NCBI GenBank assembly: GCA_039090855.1
Contig: CM077027.1
Span: 100,538,316 to 100,602,315, forward strand
Reading direction: 5' to 3'
DNA: 64,000 nucleotides
DNA from: Macrothele yani
Taxonomy: Eukaryota; Arthropoda; Arachnida; Araneae; Macrothelidae
Part shown: positions 11,641-22,245 of the stretch, one piece after another
Layout: each line of letters starts with the position of its first letter
Position numbering within the stretch: position 1 is the first letter of the stretch
Program-made: the position numbers and the translations under genes
Notes under the pieces: generated by a model
Databases searched by the model: none
Told to the model about the DNA's origin: nothing
What the model saw: only the letters and a program-made list of their open reading frames with translations

Positions 11641-12139
11641 GAAAATTAAAGTGAAAAACCGATACTGTGTTACTCACTCTGCCGTGAAACAATTTCACGG
11701 GACACAGAAACGGCGCGGATTCTACCACGCACGGATTAAATACCGATCTAGAAATTTAATCTTGTTTAATAAAAGGGAAAGGGGTGAAAACGATTGCTCT
11801 CTATTGATTAGTTTTGAAGAAGTAAGTATTAGAAATAGGGTAACATGCATTTCATTAGAAAAAATTCTTAAATAAAAACAAAGAAACGAAGTCGCTCCTT
11901 TTCACTATTACCAAAGATATTAAAAACGAGGAATATGACAAGAAAACATCAAAAATAAAAATATGATCAGGCAGAGAGAGAGAGCGAGATAAAAAAAAGG
12001 GGGGGGACTTGTCGAAAAAATGTAATATGAGGAAACGAAAACGACGTGACATTCTCAAAACCCAAGAAACATTCACGAAAATATTTAACAAGTGTTAGAA
12101 TCTTGAAAACACAAAATAAACTTTACACATATATTTCAC

Positions 12140-12290
12140 TGAGATTTTCGATTTTTGTTGCATACTCAATGTTTTCCGTTGTTCGTAGCGGATCGGCGAT
12201 TTCCATAGCATACTTGATGATTTCCGTCGTCTGTCATGGACCGACGATTTCCATGGCAAACTCAATGTTTTCCATAGTAACGACGTAAAA
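12140..12290. repeat. 48-bp tandem repeat, three units
   Basis: Three head-to-tail units share 'gatttccatrgcawactyratgwtttccgt' and differ in a short spacer (ttcgtagcggatcggc, ctgtcatggaccgac). Because 48 is divisible by three the plus-strand frame stays open across them (AYSMFSVV, AYLMISVV, ANSMFSIV), but no start context or homologue supports a protein. Confidence 0.6.
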
Positions 12291-14076
12291 TTTCTCGTAC
12301 TTGGAGTCACTGAATCATTCTTCCCACCGCATGGACTTACTCAGCGTCAAGCGGAAGAGTGCGCACAGAGAATTTACTGTACCGAAGTCCCGATGATGAT
12401 GACGGGGCACAGGGATACTGGCGCCCAATGGCGCCAGACTTTTGTTTTGGCACACTTTGGCACAGAAATTCCATCACTGGAAGAGGTGACGTCATTCCCA
12501 GCCGCAACCATCCCGTCGTTCGAAGTCATTACACTTTTACTTTCTGCAAGAGGGAGGCATACCACCCCCCCCCATAAAATTTTTATTGCATGTTTGGAAT
12601 AATATCGGTAACACCAAAAACGGAACAGAAAAAAAAAAAAAAAGGATTTCCACGCTTTCGCGGAAGTCTTTCATGCCTGCTTTGTAGAGGCAACTGCCTC
12701 CTTTTGCGGATCAAACTTCAGTGTGTGAGGAACACGCAAATTTTTTGTTCCCCGCCGAACCCTTTTGCGCACGCACCCGAAATGGCAGAAGGCAATTGGC
12801 CCGAAGTTAAGACGGAAGGCGGAGAGAGGGACGCAATGCCCAGAAAATAGCCGCCTCGCATTTTCTCGGAGTTGAAGTGAACTCTGACCTGACCTCCCAA
12901 AAGAAAAGATAGCCGACGATGGAATTTCTCTCGGCGCACATGGATTAGCAGTTGGCAACAGATTTTAAGGCATTCTCCTGACATTTTACGCATAAATATT
13001 TGGCAAAAATCATTGCAGAGCTGGTGAGAAAGAATGTGAAGCGTCCGACTTGTGACGGCGCCAGGTTATGATTGTGTTTTGGAGGAACCCACGCCAAGCT
13101 CATGGTAGGCTTCCTTTGAGTTCGCTTTGAACAAAGAAACTCCTAAAAACCCGGGGAAAATGGTGACCACTTTTACAAATTCAGAAAAATTAACTAATAT
13201 CTTTTATACAATTACATTTCGCTAAATTAGTACGTAGGGCTAAAGATCAAATTCATGCCTCGCCGAAGGTAAGGACAATATTTCCCCCTTTCTGCGATAG
13301 GAATTACGAAGAACAAAAAGATTCCTTACTGCCTGCCATTTTTAACCAAATGAATAAGAATTATATTTTCTGCAATTTATTATTATTTTCTTTTCCATCT
13401 CGTTTCAAGTTTCAATCGAGTTTGCGATTACATAAGAATAACTTCGTAAATATCGCCTAGCTCTTTCTTCCTCAAAGATACGGTTTTACTCTTCCTAAAT
13501 AGTCCTCTTAGAGAGTTAAATGCTGACATTACATATAGTTCTAATCACTAATAGTTACAAAATTAAAATTAATACACAACTAAATAACGGTTAGTTATAG
13601 GCCACGGAAATAAGACACGACCCACGTGTTCGTTTTTCATTACGAACCCAGTTACAATACGATTAAATTATTACTTTACTACATATTTATGAATACTTTA
13701 ACATAATTATAGTTTACAGGTTAATATAAACAAAGAAATAGCAATTACACGGCGGTAATTAGGAAATTAATTATGCATACTACTTACGATTTTTATTTTT
13801 CTCGTCAACCCGACGTTTCAATCGTTGGAGTTGGCGACAAAATTACATATACTTTACCCCTACATATGCTATGCAAAATTACTACTTAGGCATTAACTAA
13901 ATTCATTTATGATACACTAAATACTAGATTTAAAGATACTTTACTAAATTTCTGCACACTTTCGAACACTACACAATACAATGAAAATCAGCACTCAAAA
14001 AAATAATGCAAAGAAAAGGACAACATTTTAACACTTGCTTAACTAAACAAACCAGCCAATACTTCTGCCCTTACAC

Positions 14077-14078
<2 letters not shown>

Positions 14079-14172
<94 letters not shown>
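14079..14172. repeat. (GA)n(GT)n microsatellite
   Basis: Uninterrupted GA dinucleotides from 14079 to 14137 change directly to GT dinucleotides up to 14172. It lies at the right boundary of family U copy 1. The matching end of copy 2 lacks it. Confidence 0.95.
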
Positions 14173-14173
<1 letters not shown>

Positions 14174-14339
14174 CACCTAAGTTTTTCTTGACTTCTATAA
14201 TTTCTATCCCCCTCTATGCCAAAGGGGGCCTTTTGAGGTAATACCACAGAAAGAAAGAAAAAAATCTCATTGAGAGTTCGTGGATCTAATTGGGGGTTTT
14301 CCCCGATAAAAAAAATATTAATATTTTTGGGCCAATTAA

Positions 14340-15278
14340 TTTAGAGATCGGGAAACAGCACCAGATCAGTGCTGTAGTGAGATTTCTTTGGGAACAGGGA
14401 AATTCACCAAAGGATGTTGGCTCAGTACAGAAGTGTAAACAGCATGATTTAGTGAAAAGTTTATATGTGTAGTAGAAAGGTTTAAAGCAGGAATAACAAG
14501 CTTAACCGACAAAGCTCGATCTGGTTGGCCATAAACATCATTCACACATGCCCAAATTGACAGGGCAAACGGATTGATCAGGAAACACTGACAGATTACG
14601 TTGTCCGCTGCTGCACATTTGGATATAAGCTATGGATCCACACAAGCTATACAACTTGCACAGTGACTTGGGGCACCATAAAGTTTGTCCCAGATGGGTA
14701 CCCAAACAGCGTACTAATTTGCACAAGAAACAGTGTGTGGAGGTTGCAACTTAATTCCTGAAATGTTATGAAAAAAGTCCGAGTATTTTGGAGTGGACTG
14801 TCACTGACAGCAGGAGATGGGTTCATAACTTTGAACCAGGAAACAAGAAGACAAAGCCTGCAGCGAAAACACCCATTTTCTCCAGTAAAGAAGAAATTCA
14901 AACGACAGCCCTCAGCACAAGAAAATTGTGTTGACCTTTTAGGACATGAAAGTTTCTGGTCTGGCACATTTTCAGGAACACGGACAAATGGTGACCAGGG
15001 AAAAAAAAACCTGTGCCAGGTGTAGATTGAAACTGAAACCTGGAATTCACAGCAAAAGGGGACTGCTGTCAAAAACAGTCTTGCTGCACCATGACAATGC
15101 ACGTCCCCACGTAGCAGTTGCAACAGTGGAGGGAGGCAACAACTGTGGATTGAACATCTTCTACATCCTACTCACAGCCCTGATCTGGACAAGCTATTAT
15201 CATGTCTTTGGTCCAGTTAAAGAGGATGATCACAAGTTTACCTTTGATGATGAGGTTAAGGAAGTGGTAAAAACCTAG
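14340..15278 (+). pseudogene. mariner/Tc1-superfamily transposase, heavily decayed (copy 1)
   Basis: The N-terminal DNA-binding part reads VVRFLWEQGNSPKDVG and then, after a stop, VERFKAGITSL and KARSGWP with a further stop. The catalytic part reads LLHHDNARPHVA near 15085, the HDNARPH box of mariner transposases with the second Asp, then Y..VFGPVKE near 15205, which replaces the usual YHLF third-Asp region. Many stops and several shifts separate these blocks. The C-terminal frame (14946-15278) is the longest intact part. The element ends were not found. Confidence 0.78.
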
Positions 15279-15459
15279 ATTACCTATCAGCCCCAAAGCT
15301 TTTTCTTCAAGGAATAAAGATGCTAGTGGAATTATACAAGATAAGCATCAACCCACAGGGGACTACATGGAGAAGTGAAATAATTGTTATGTTCATGTGC
15401 TCACGGTTACTGATATAAAAGAGTTCTTTACTTTTTGATTTTCTCTCGTACACACACAC

Positions 15460-16960
15460 GACATGGAGGATATCAGGAACTACAGGCCTATCACCCTATC
15501 AGTGGTTTATAAAATCATCACTAAGGTTCTTTCACATTGCTAGAAGGTAATGCTGGACATGCTCAACCAAGAGAACAAGCTGGTTTTAGGAGTGGCTACA
15601 GCACTATAGATCATATCCATTTATTGACAGAACTAATTGAAAAAGCAAGGGAAATGAACTCCCATTATGTATGGCTTTTATTGATTATGAAAAGGCCCCT
15701 GATTATGTGAAACCACCAGTAGCTACCATGGCTTTGAAATCCTGCGGTACCGAAGAAGCATACATTAGCATTATTAACAACATCTATGAAAACGCAAATG
15801 CAAAGGTTGGGTTTTTTCATAGATGCTAAACACCAATCAAAATTGGAAAGGAAGTGAGACGAGATGACACAATATCTCCCAAACTTTTCAATGCCATGAT
15901 GCAAAATGTCTTTCAATCATTGAACTGGGAAAACAAAGGGATAAAGATAAATGGAGGTTATTTACCTCCCCTTCGTTTTGTTGACGTCATTTTTGCAACC
16001 ACCCCTTCAGAACTACAGAGTATGATCCAGGAACTTCCTGACAAAAGTAAAGACATGGGATTAAAACTCCCAGAAGACAAAACTGATGTAATGCTTTTAC
16101 AAGAAATGAAGATTTATCGACTGATGGGGAAAAAGGGCGTGCAGCAGCCCAATGAAAAATTTTAAGTAGAAATTTTAGGACAACTACTTTTCTCACCCCC
16201 CCCCCCAACAACAACAGAACAGTAAAATGAATATGAAACACTTAGAAATAAAATAATCTTGCATTAGGGCACGACACTTAAGCTCAGTTTCCCATACATA
16301 CATAAATATCACTAAGCTGTTTTCTGAGATTCAGAGGTTAGCTCCAAAAAGAAATACAAACTTCCAGATATTTTTACTTATTGTTGTCATATCAACCCCT
16401 ATTACCTAAATTTTTCTTACCCTTAGCTCCTAAAAATTTAATTCAGAAGTAATCCTTCACTATTCATCATTTGGATTAAAGTTTGTACAAATATAAAATA
16501 TTTGGATTAACATCATCCAAATATTTTATATTTGGACGATGAAGGATCTACTACTTCGGCATGTACAAATATTGGGATTAAAAATGAACTTTCAGAAGAC
16601 AAAACTGACTTACAATGCTTTTACAAGAAAGGAAGATTTTGTGATTGATGGGAAAAAGCTGGAGATAACCGATACCTACATTTACTTTAGACAGCAGATA
16701 TCAAGCGAGGGTTGCATTGATGAAGAAATTAATTGGCGTATAAAACTTGGTTGGAGAACTTTTGGTAGCAACAGAACAATTTTTAAGGGCAATATGCCAT
16801 TATGTCTGCAAAGAAAAGTGTTTAATCAATGCACCCTTCTGGTGCTTACATTTACATATAAAGTGGAGACATGGACCTTAACTAAAAATGACAAAGAATG
16901 AAGACAACAGAAAGCAGCATGGAGAGATGCGTACTTGTGTAACCAGGAAAAGTAAAAAGA
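15460..16960 (+). pseudogene. RTE LINE copy B, reverse transcriptase (5' of the hAT insertion)
   Basis: Starts inside the reverse transcriptase at DIRNYRPITL (15470). It continues EQAGFRSGYSTIDHIHLLTE (15590), MAFIDYEKA (15670), DTISPKLFNAMMQNVF (15862) and INGGYLPPLRFVDVIF, where the catalytic YADD has decayed to FVDV. After about 370 bp of unrelated DNA (16165-16535) it resumes with GLKMNFQKTKLTYNAF and KNDKE at 16901. The style is the RTE 'endonuclease-reverse transcriptase' group and differs clearly from the LINE at both window edges. There are several stops and shifts, and the endonuclease is missing, so the copy is 5'-truncated as is usual for LINEs. The C-terminus continues at 19431. 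Confidence 0.85.
16165..16535. repeat. Unrelated insert in LINE copy B, with a 100-bp repeat shared with 59680-59790
   Basis: The stretch 'cactaagctgttttctgagattcagaggttagctcc' to 'tgttgtcatatcaac' (about 16305-16400) is matched closely at 59695-59795 inside another pseudogene. The remaining bases are AT-rich with a C run at 16196. The inverted phrase 'aaatatttggat...atccaaatattt' lies at 16496-16530. Confidence 0.55.
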
Positions 16961-17194
16961 GCAGAGATGCCAACCTGTTTCAGATATTTTCAGTAGTTTT
17001 GGCCATTTTTCAGTAGTCATACCAAAAAGAATAATTTTAACCGAGGAAAACAACTCATTTAATTTAATTAGCATTTTTTTACTTACTTATTCATTTATAT
17101 ACATGAAAATCTGTATCAAAATATTCCAAATTTTTCACATGGAAAATAATATACACCATGACTGATACATTTTTTTTACGCAACAAACAATGGA

Positions 17195-18080
17195 TTAAAC
17201 AGCTTTCTTTAATGATTTCGCCGTACAGTGTTTTGCAGATTTCAGTTCCTCAGCAGAAAATATTTTTTCATAACACACTTGCCCAGAGGAAAACATATTC
17301 AGTTTTGCAATAAGAAGTGCTTCTACAGTTTCTAAACTTAAATTAGGTAGGAAACGAGCGAGATTTTTTCGCACTAAACTAAAATCTCTCTTATTCACAG
17401 CATTCGAGTGTAGAACTACAAGTATTGCAAACATTACTTTCCAGAGAATAATATACTTAACCGCTCCATTACACCCTTGTAATTTTGAGATTTCTGACCA
17501 AGTGACATCTATTCTATCTGTTACTGCTATTGTCTCTAATTTGTCAGCTTGATAACAAGGAATTCCGCTTCCAGTACATCAAGTTCATTTTCAGTTATTA
17601 TTAATGGAAGGTGTTTGACTAAGTGTAATACAGAAGTAAATGATGTTATGGCTCTAAGCGAAGGATCTACTACTTCTGCATGTTTTAAGAATTCATCATA
17701 GATCAGTATCTTTTCTTGAATATAAGAACATTCTTCAATGTGAAATTTTCCGACAGATGTATAGAACTTAGAAAGTTCATTTTCGTTTAACGCTTTAATA
17801 CATTCTTGTTTTTACTCCAATTACCAGTTGTGTCCTTTCCTGATTTTTCTTTTTTGAAAAACTGTTATTTGAAAAATTAAGCTCAACATCACCATCAGCT
17901 ACGACAGTAGGCTTCACAAACCCCTTGGATGCCATCACAATTTTATTTATCATGCTGAAAGAACTTTCAGTTTGAGGACCACGAATACATGATAGCTTTC
18001 ACTATTTTAGATAAAGGTAGTGTAACTTGGAGAATATGAATGCTTTTGAATATCATGCATCAATTCTTACAAATTTTTCA
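17195..18080 (-). pseudogene. hAT transposase C-terminal half, decayed
   Basis: Reading down the minus strand, the blocks are: near 17940, NKIVMASKGFVKP; 17810-17560, ECIKALNENELSKFY, DEFLKHAEVVDPSLRA and TSFTSVLHLVKHLPL; 17434-17195, the hAT dimerisation domain with FAILVVLHSNA and RKNLARFLPNLSLETVEALL. The family consensus at this last place is VPHSNATAERIFS, so part of the dimerisation motif is lost. Several stops lie between 17440 and 17560. The same protein appears at 22860-23233, 49560-51511 and 56820-57000. Confidence 0.8.
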
Positions 18081-18139
18081 GCTTCATCACTTTCGTTTTC
18101 GGACTCTCCCCCTTTATCAAGCTGAAATGCAAACCTTTT

Positions 18140-18740
18140 TTGGGGGAATATGTAAGAACACAGGATACACATTCGGAACATCGTTGGGGGAAAAAATGAC
18201 AGTTACAGGAGAAACCTTTGCTACGTCCGATTTCCATTTTCGGACATTTCCCTTCCACATTCAAGGTGAAATACAAATATTTACAAAATAAAATGAAATT
18301 TAACAACAATATTAGGTAGAGGAAACATCGCATGAAAAATAAAATTACGATTACGGGAGAAATCTTCACGTTACCAAAAGTTTTGAAAGACGAAATTTCC
18401 ATTTTTGAAAGTTTCAGGCGAAAAGCATCCTTCCCCACTCCCATTTGCCCCAAAATTTCTGTTCAATTATGCATCGATCTCCAGGATAACCCAAATTATG
18501 ACGAAAAAGCAGAAATTCCTCGAAGCCGAAAATTACACGGGAATTTTTGTGCCGTCCAAATTTCCGTTTTGGAAATTTCCCCTCCATTTTCAAAGTGAAA
18601 TACAAAGATTTATGGAATAAAATTATGTATAAAAACAATACTGGACAGAGGCAACATTGCAGGAAAACGAAATTATGATTACGGAAGAAATCTTTATTTC
18701 GTTCACTTCCATTTTTGAAAGGCGAAATGCTGTCCCGATG
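18140..18740. repeat. GATTACGG module inside the hAT element
   Basis: Three units occur head to tail. A unit starts at the 'gaaacatcgc' box, has '(g/c)aattacgattacgggagaaatcttc', a 'ccgttttcgga' box, 'attttcaaggtgaaatacaaatattta', then 'aataaaatgaaatttaacaacaatac' and the next 'gcagaggaaacatcgc'. The second unit is lengthened by a segment with 'catcgatctccaggataacccaaattatgac'. Unit length is roughly 150-170 bp, or about 300 bp with the extension. The module recurs in other hAT copies, so it is part of the element and not a host satellite. Confidence 0.7.
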
Positions 18741-18744
18741 CGTA

Positions 18745-18930
18745 TTTTTGCGCGTTGGTAAAATTATTCCATGCATAGTTTTACGCGTTTCTTGATGCAT
18801 ATTTTAGCGTGTTGATGCATACTTTATGCGCTTCACGACATGCATGTCTACGCGGCGCGAAAAATTCCTGATGCATATTTTTACACGTTGGTAAAATTTC
18901 GACGCATACTAGACGCGTAATTACGCATTT
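18745..18930. repeat. Degenerate short repeat of 'gatgcatatttttacgcgttggtaaaat'
   Basis: At least five variants of a phrase with GATGCATA, TTTTACGCGT and GGTAAAAT follow one another with variable spacing. They are rich in ATGCAT and ACGCGT palindromes. The cluster lies between the GATTACGG module and the GC-richer 5' region of the hAT element. Confidence 0.5.
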
Positions 18931-19430
18931 TGGTGAACTCTGCAACGAAATCCAAGCATACTTTTCAGCAACGCAAGAAAAAAACTTCAAAATATTAATT
19001 ACTGACATGAATGGTCGACACACGATTAAAAAAAAACAAAAAAAAACCAACCCTCCAATGCCACTCATGTTCTGCACCAAACGATTTTCAACAGCTTGCC
19101 ACTGCACTGCGAAAGAGCTTCAGGCCGAACTCCGCCCACGTCCAACACCAAAGCGAGCTACGCTCAAAGTCCCCAGAATGTTGCATGCTGGGGAAGGAGG
19201 GTCTCATCGAGTGCCAGCCGTTTGCGCTAAGATCCGAACAGCTTCGAGAGGCAGAACTGGAAGTGCAGGCAGCATTGCAAGCATGACGGATCGCCAAGTG
19301 GCCGCCATTGCGTTGGGAAGGGGAACAAGCAAAATAAAAATTAATAACTTCCGTTAATTTTCCGTAGCAAAATCACGGTTTTTGGTATTCCGTAGTACAA
19401 GAGCTTTTTCCGTAGTTGTTGGTATCTCTG

Positions 19431-19740
19431 GAAGAGAAACTCATGGATAAGGAAAACAGCAAGAATGGAAGACATCATGATTAGAGTAAAATCCCTAAAA
19501 TGGCAATGGGATGGACATGTTGCCAGAAGAACGGACCATTGATGGACAACCGAAATTTTAGACAGGATTCCAAGGAATAGGAAAAGACCCAGAAGAAGAC
19601 CATGTGGGAGATGGGTTGATGAAATTTGAAAGCATGCAGGAGACAGGCTCAAGACAGAACGTTGTGGAAGAAACTTGGGGAGAGCTTCATCCAGCAGTGG
19701 ATTGATAATGGTTGATGATGATATGGAAACAAAGTGAGTA
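19431..19740 (+). pseudogene. RTE LINE copy B, C-terminal end (3' of the hAT insertion)
   Basis: Continues the RTE protein after the hAT element: VEDIMIRVKSLKWQWDGHVA near 19470, RRTDHWTTEILDRIPRN, RKRPRRRPCGRWVDEI and a TERCGRNLGRASSSSG remnant to about 19690. This is the typical RTE tail (W.W.GHVAR, GRP..RW.DE). A poly-A tail is not obvious; 'gttgatgatgat' near 19708 may be the short 3' repeat typical of RTE elements. The long antisense frame 19976-19341 overlaps it and is not a gene. Confidence 0.82.
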
Positions 19741-19995
19741 CATAGTTTTTTACTCCAACTGCTTTTTGGAGCTCTTGTGTTAATGCACACATATACACAT
19801 CTTGATTCACTACTAAAAAAATTGGGATCTGAGAAAAAAAGCAAGATAAATAACATTAGTAACTTCATGAACTGGTACATGCATATGTGACCTGATGCTT
19901 TGTGAGCTGTATACATGGGGAATAAAGCTAAGGAGCATACACAAAACAGGATGAAAGGGGCATCATAGAAACGCATGAAAATTAATAATACTCAC

Positions 19996-20056
19996 TTTTA
20001 GCAACTTTATGGTGTCTTCTGAAGTATTTGAGTCTTCAATAATTTTCTTTAAATAG
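19996..20056 (-). CDS. USP9X: USP9X / fat facets orthologue, exon (third recognised)
   Basis: A 61-nt exon. The acceptor is ctttatttttag before 20056 and the donor is AAAA|gtgagtat after 19996. With the AG left over from the exon at 43158 the junction codon is AGC (Ser), then YLKKIIEDSNTSEDTIKLLK. The vertebrate protein reads SYVKKIIED and then EETVKLL at this place. It ends in phase 0. The protein is a large ubiquitin-specific protease of peptidase family C19 that removes ubiquitin from many substrates in the cytoplasm; this segment lies C-terminal of the catalytic domain. The intron separating it from the previous exon is about 23.1 kb and holds the nested hAT and Penelope elements. The next exon was not found at lower coordinates. 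Confidence 0.88.
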
Positions 20057-20339
20057 CTAAAAATAAAGGGATATTCTTGAGACAAATATCAAAATAACAA
20101 CACACATTCATGATTCTGAATAACTACTACAGGATTATCTAGTTGCACAAGTGATTTGTTAATTTCACATTACTATAAACAACTTCCTTCTCTCTATTTT
20201 ATTCATGTACTTTATAAGTGAAATTATTGGGCAAGTGCGAATAAAATGTCCGACGCGAACGAGCAGTGGAGAAGGCCCCCACCACAGCGAAATGGAACCA
20301 CCCACAGGTGCTGTGGGTATTACATCACAGAGTCACTAT

Positions 20340-21430
20340 AAATAACTAGCATGTCTGTGAAGAACAAGGTTCAGGTGTGGTTTGTTTGGACGTAACGTGG
20401 TTTGCAAAGGAAACATGCAGATGCCAAATTTGAGAGTCATCTTCCTGTATGAATTTAAACTGGGCCATTTTGCAGGAATTACTGCTCGAAACATTAACAA
20501 AGCGTTTGGGGAGAATACAGCCAACGAATGAACCATTCAGCGATGGTTTGTTAAGTTTCGCAGCGACGATATGGACCTGCAAAACGAAGCATGTGGTCAC
20601 CAACCTGTTGCTGTTTCTGATGATGTTCTGTTACGTGTGGTTGAAGCAGACCCCGAAAAACATGTTGTGAGATAGTGGTAGAGGTAGGTGTCCACCAAAT
20701 GACAGTTGTTTGCCATCTGGCTGCACTGGGTAAGGTCAAAAAGCTGGACATGTTGCTGCTGTACGAGTTGACAACTGCCAACAAAACTAGGCATTTGGAA
20801 GTCTGCATGTCGCTGCTTGCCAGGAATAAACAGGAACTTCTACTGCATCGAATTATCACCTGCAACGAGAAGTGGGTCCTTTATGATAATCGAAAATGAT
20901 CTGCACAATGATTAAGCAAGGCCTGTGCCTGCTGGATGGCATCTCTTAAGCCACCCCTACACCCCAAGAAGAAGATGCTCCTTGTCAGGTGGTCCACAGC
21001 CGGGATAATACATCGGAGTTTTTTGGCAAGAGGCCAAACCATCATTGCGAGACGTTATTGTGCTGAATTACACTAGATGTACTGCAAATTGCTGCAGAAA
21101 CAACCGGCTTTATTCACCAGACATGGTGTTCTGCTCCAGGACACACCCGCAGTCATGTCGCACAACGATCGATGCTGACACTAAGTGCCTTGGGCTATGA
21201 AGAACTGCTTCATCCTGCCTATTCCCCAGACTTGTCTCCAACAGACTATCATCTGTTTCGTCACCTGGATCACTTTCTGCCCGGGAAACAGTTCACGACA
21301 GACGAGGTTCAACGTGCAGTTGATGACTTCTTCGGGTCCCAGCCACAAGACTTTTTTCGTTTCGGGATCATGGCCTTGCCAGACAGATGACAACTATGTG
21401 TCGATGCTGAGGGGGATTATTTTGCCTAGG
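20340..21430 (+). pseudogene. mariner-type transposase, decayed (copy 2)
   Basis: Reads MPNLRVIFLYEFKLGHFAG at 20415, then INKAFGENTANE, a stop, TIQRWFVKFRSDDMDL and a decayed linker. ELTTANKTRHLEVCMSLL and ITCNEKWVLYDN (first catalytic Asp) follow near 20862. After many changes come LLQDTPAVMSHNDR, where the usual HDNAR box is damaged, and YSPDLSPTDYHLFRHL with the third Asp near 21225. It ends near AEGDYFA at 21425. The spacing fits a mariner DDE transposase of about 340 residues. It belongs to a different subfamily from copy 1. Terminal repeats were not seen. Confidence 0.88.
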
Positions 21431-21439
21431 TAAGTTGTC

Positions 21440-21860
21440 CTACTTTTCTGTTCTCGCCGTCCATGAGTGATGGTCCTTTGCCAGACATTTCATTTGCACC
21501 AAACCAATAAGATGTCCTTAAAAGAATTGTGATATACAGTACATACGTAATTCTAAATTTTTTTTGCAAAGTGAGTAATTTCACCTTTAACCAACATTTT
21601 CATTAACAAAAAAGCAAAAACAGTTTTTGAAATTTCCGAGAAATGTGCTAAGAAAGGAGAACAGGCATTAAAGTGATGCAAGAAAAAAGGGGGACGAAGT
21701 AACAACAACAAGTTTAATACTTGGTCTAAAGGTATCAGTGAGACATGTGAATCCTCCTAAAGAAATTTTTCTTTACAATTACATGGGAAGCACATAGAAA
21801 GGTCATTATAGGCCCAATAGTGCTGCATTTTCACTTTTCCCATTTAGCCATCTCTTCAGA
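21440..21860. other. No gene seen
   Basis: AT-rich intronic sequence between the mariner remnant and a SINE pair. No reading frame, repeat or structured element that I can support. Confidence 0.5.
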
Positions 21861-21864
21861 ACAC

Positions 21865-22245
21865 TTTAAAATCACACTTTCCTGCAGTGGGATTCAACCC
21901 ACATTGCCTGATTTCCATTGGAACGTGCTACCATTACAACACTTAGGACAATGAAGTTCCCAGCAACTGAAGCTAAGCAGTTATATAACATAGGAACCTG
22001 GAAGTTGTTCAGATTTGCACTAGTTGAAGCAATCCACTGCTTCTTCACAGAATTGATAACCTTTCTCATCAAGGTGAGAATGAAGTCACATATCTCCAGT
22101 CTACAAGGAAGTGTCGGATTGCTTTGACTAGCACACAACTGATTGATTTTCAGATTCCAGAGTTACAACTGCTTAGCTTCAGTTGCTCAGAACTTCACTA
22201 CCCTGGGCGATGTGATGGCAGCATGCTTGAACAAAAACCAGGAGA
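21865..22245. repeat. Two SINE-like heads in inverted orientation (type 2)
   Basis: On the minus strand at 21950-21880 a tRNA-like head has an A-box-like 'tgtaatggtagcacg' and a good B box 'gggttgaatccc'. Its upstream part (21924-22005) is repeated inverted at 22155-22240: 'actgcttagcttcagttgct' and 'aacttca' with 'atggcagcatg'. The two copies therefore face away from a 150-bp spacer and could form a long hairpin. A third partial copy is at 49370-49470 ('ggattgctttgactag', 'aactgcttaggttcaa'). Confidence 0.55.

Larger units (their letters stand above)
10150..12730. other. DNA interrupting family U copy 1: AT-rich, with a hAT-module repeat and a 48-bp repeat
   Basis: 10200-11120 is AT-rich and holds no gene I can support. 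11150-11640 is a copy of the GATTACGG module described at 18140-18740. 11650-12050 holds nothing recognised. 12140-12290 is a 48-bp tandem repeat. 12300-12600 is less AT-rich with 'tggcgccc...ggcgcca' inverted halves near 12418-12438. The ends of this insertion were not resolved, so it may be several insertions. Confidence 0.45.
8865..14072 (+). mobile_element. Unrecognised repeat family U, copy 1 (interrupted)
   Basis: The segments 8865-10150 and 12730-14072 match, inverted and in the same order, the continuous segment 52640-55930. Shared landmarks are 'ccatttactgggag', 'ggttctggccagaccatta', 'gttacgaggtgtaatg', 'gcccgaaatggc', 'gaaactcctaaaaaccc' and 'cccgacgtttcaatcg'. The central 9780-10150 and 12730-13100 stretches are GC-rich; the flanks are AT-rich. 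About 2.6 kb of other DNA interrupts this copy. No transposase, reverse transcriptase or integrase motif was found in either copy. The right end abuts a GA/GT microsatellite. It may be a non-autonomous transposon or a long-terminal-repeat-like unit. Confidence 0.6.
16962..19430 (-). mobile_element. hAT element inserted in RTE LINE copy B, with 6-bp target duplication
   Basis: The left end reads CAGAGATGCCAACCTGTTTC and the right end, reverse-complemented, CAGAGATACCAACAACTACGG. The flanks are AAAGAG (16956-16961) and GAAGAG (19431-19436): six bases with one mismatch and no support for eight. Taking the element out rejoins the LINE. Inside are transposase remnants on the minus strand (18080-17195), the GATTACGG module (18140-18740), a short degenerate repeat (18745-18930) and a GC-richer stretch (19080-19320) at the 5' side that may be the old promoter and leader. 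Confidence 0.8.

Noticed and set aside
8865..14072. Polinton/Maverick or LTR retrotransposon identity for family U
   Set aside because: No integrase, polymerase B, gag or protease motif and no direct terminal repeats were found.
14006..14191. 61-codon frame with Arg-Glu and Val-Cys repeats
   Set aside because: A translation of the (GA)n(GT)n microsatellite.
18140..18740. CRISPR-like array
   Set aside because: Units of 150 bp or more, diverged, without short uniform repeats and spacers; the context is a eukaryotic transposon.
19341..19976. Longest minus-strand frame in its area (211 codons)
   Set aside because: It lies antisense to the RTE C-terminus and runs across the hAT right end and LINE boundary; no domain, no splice context.
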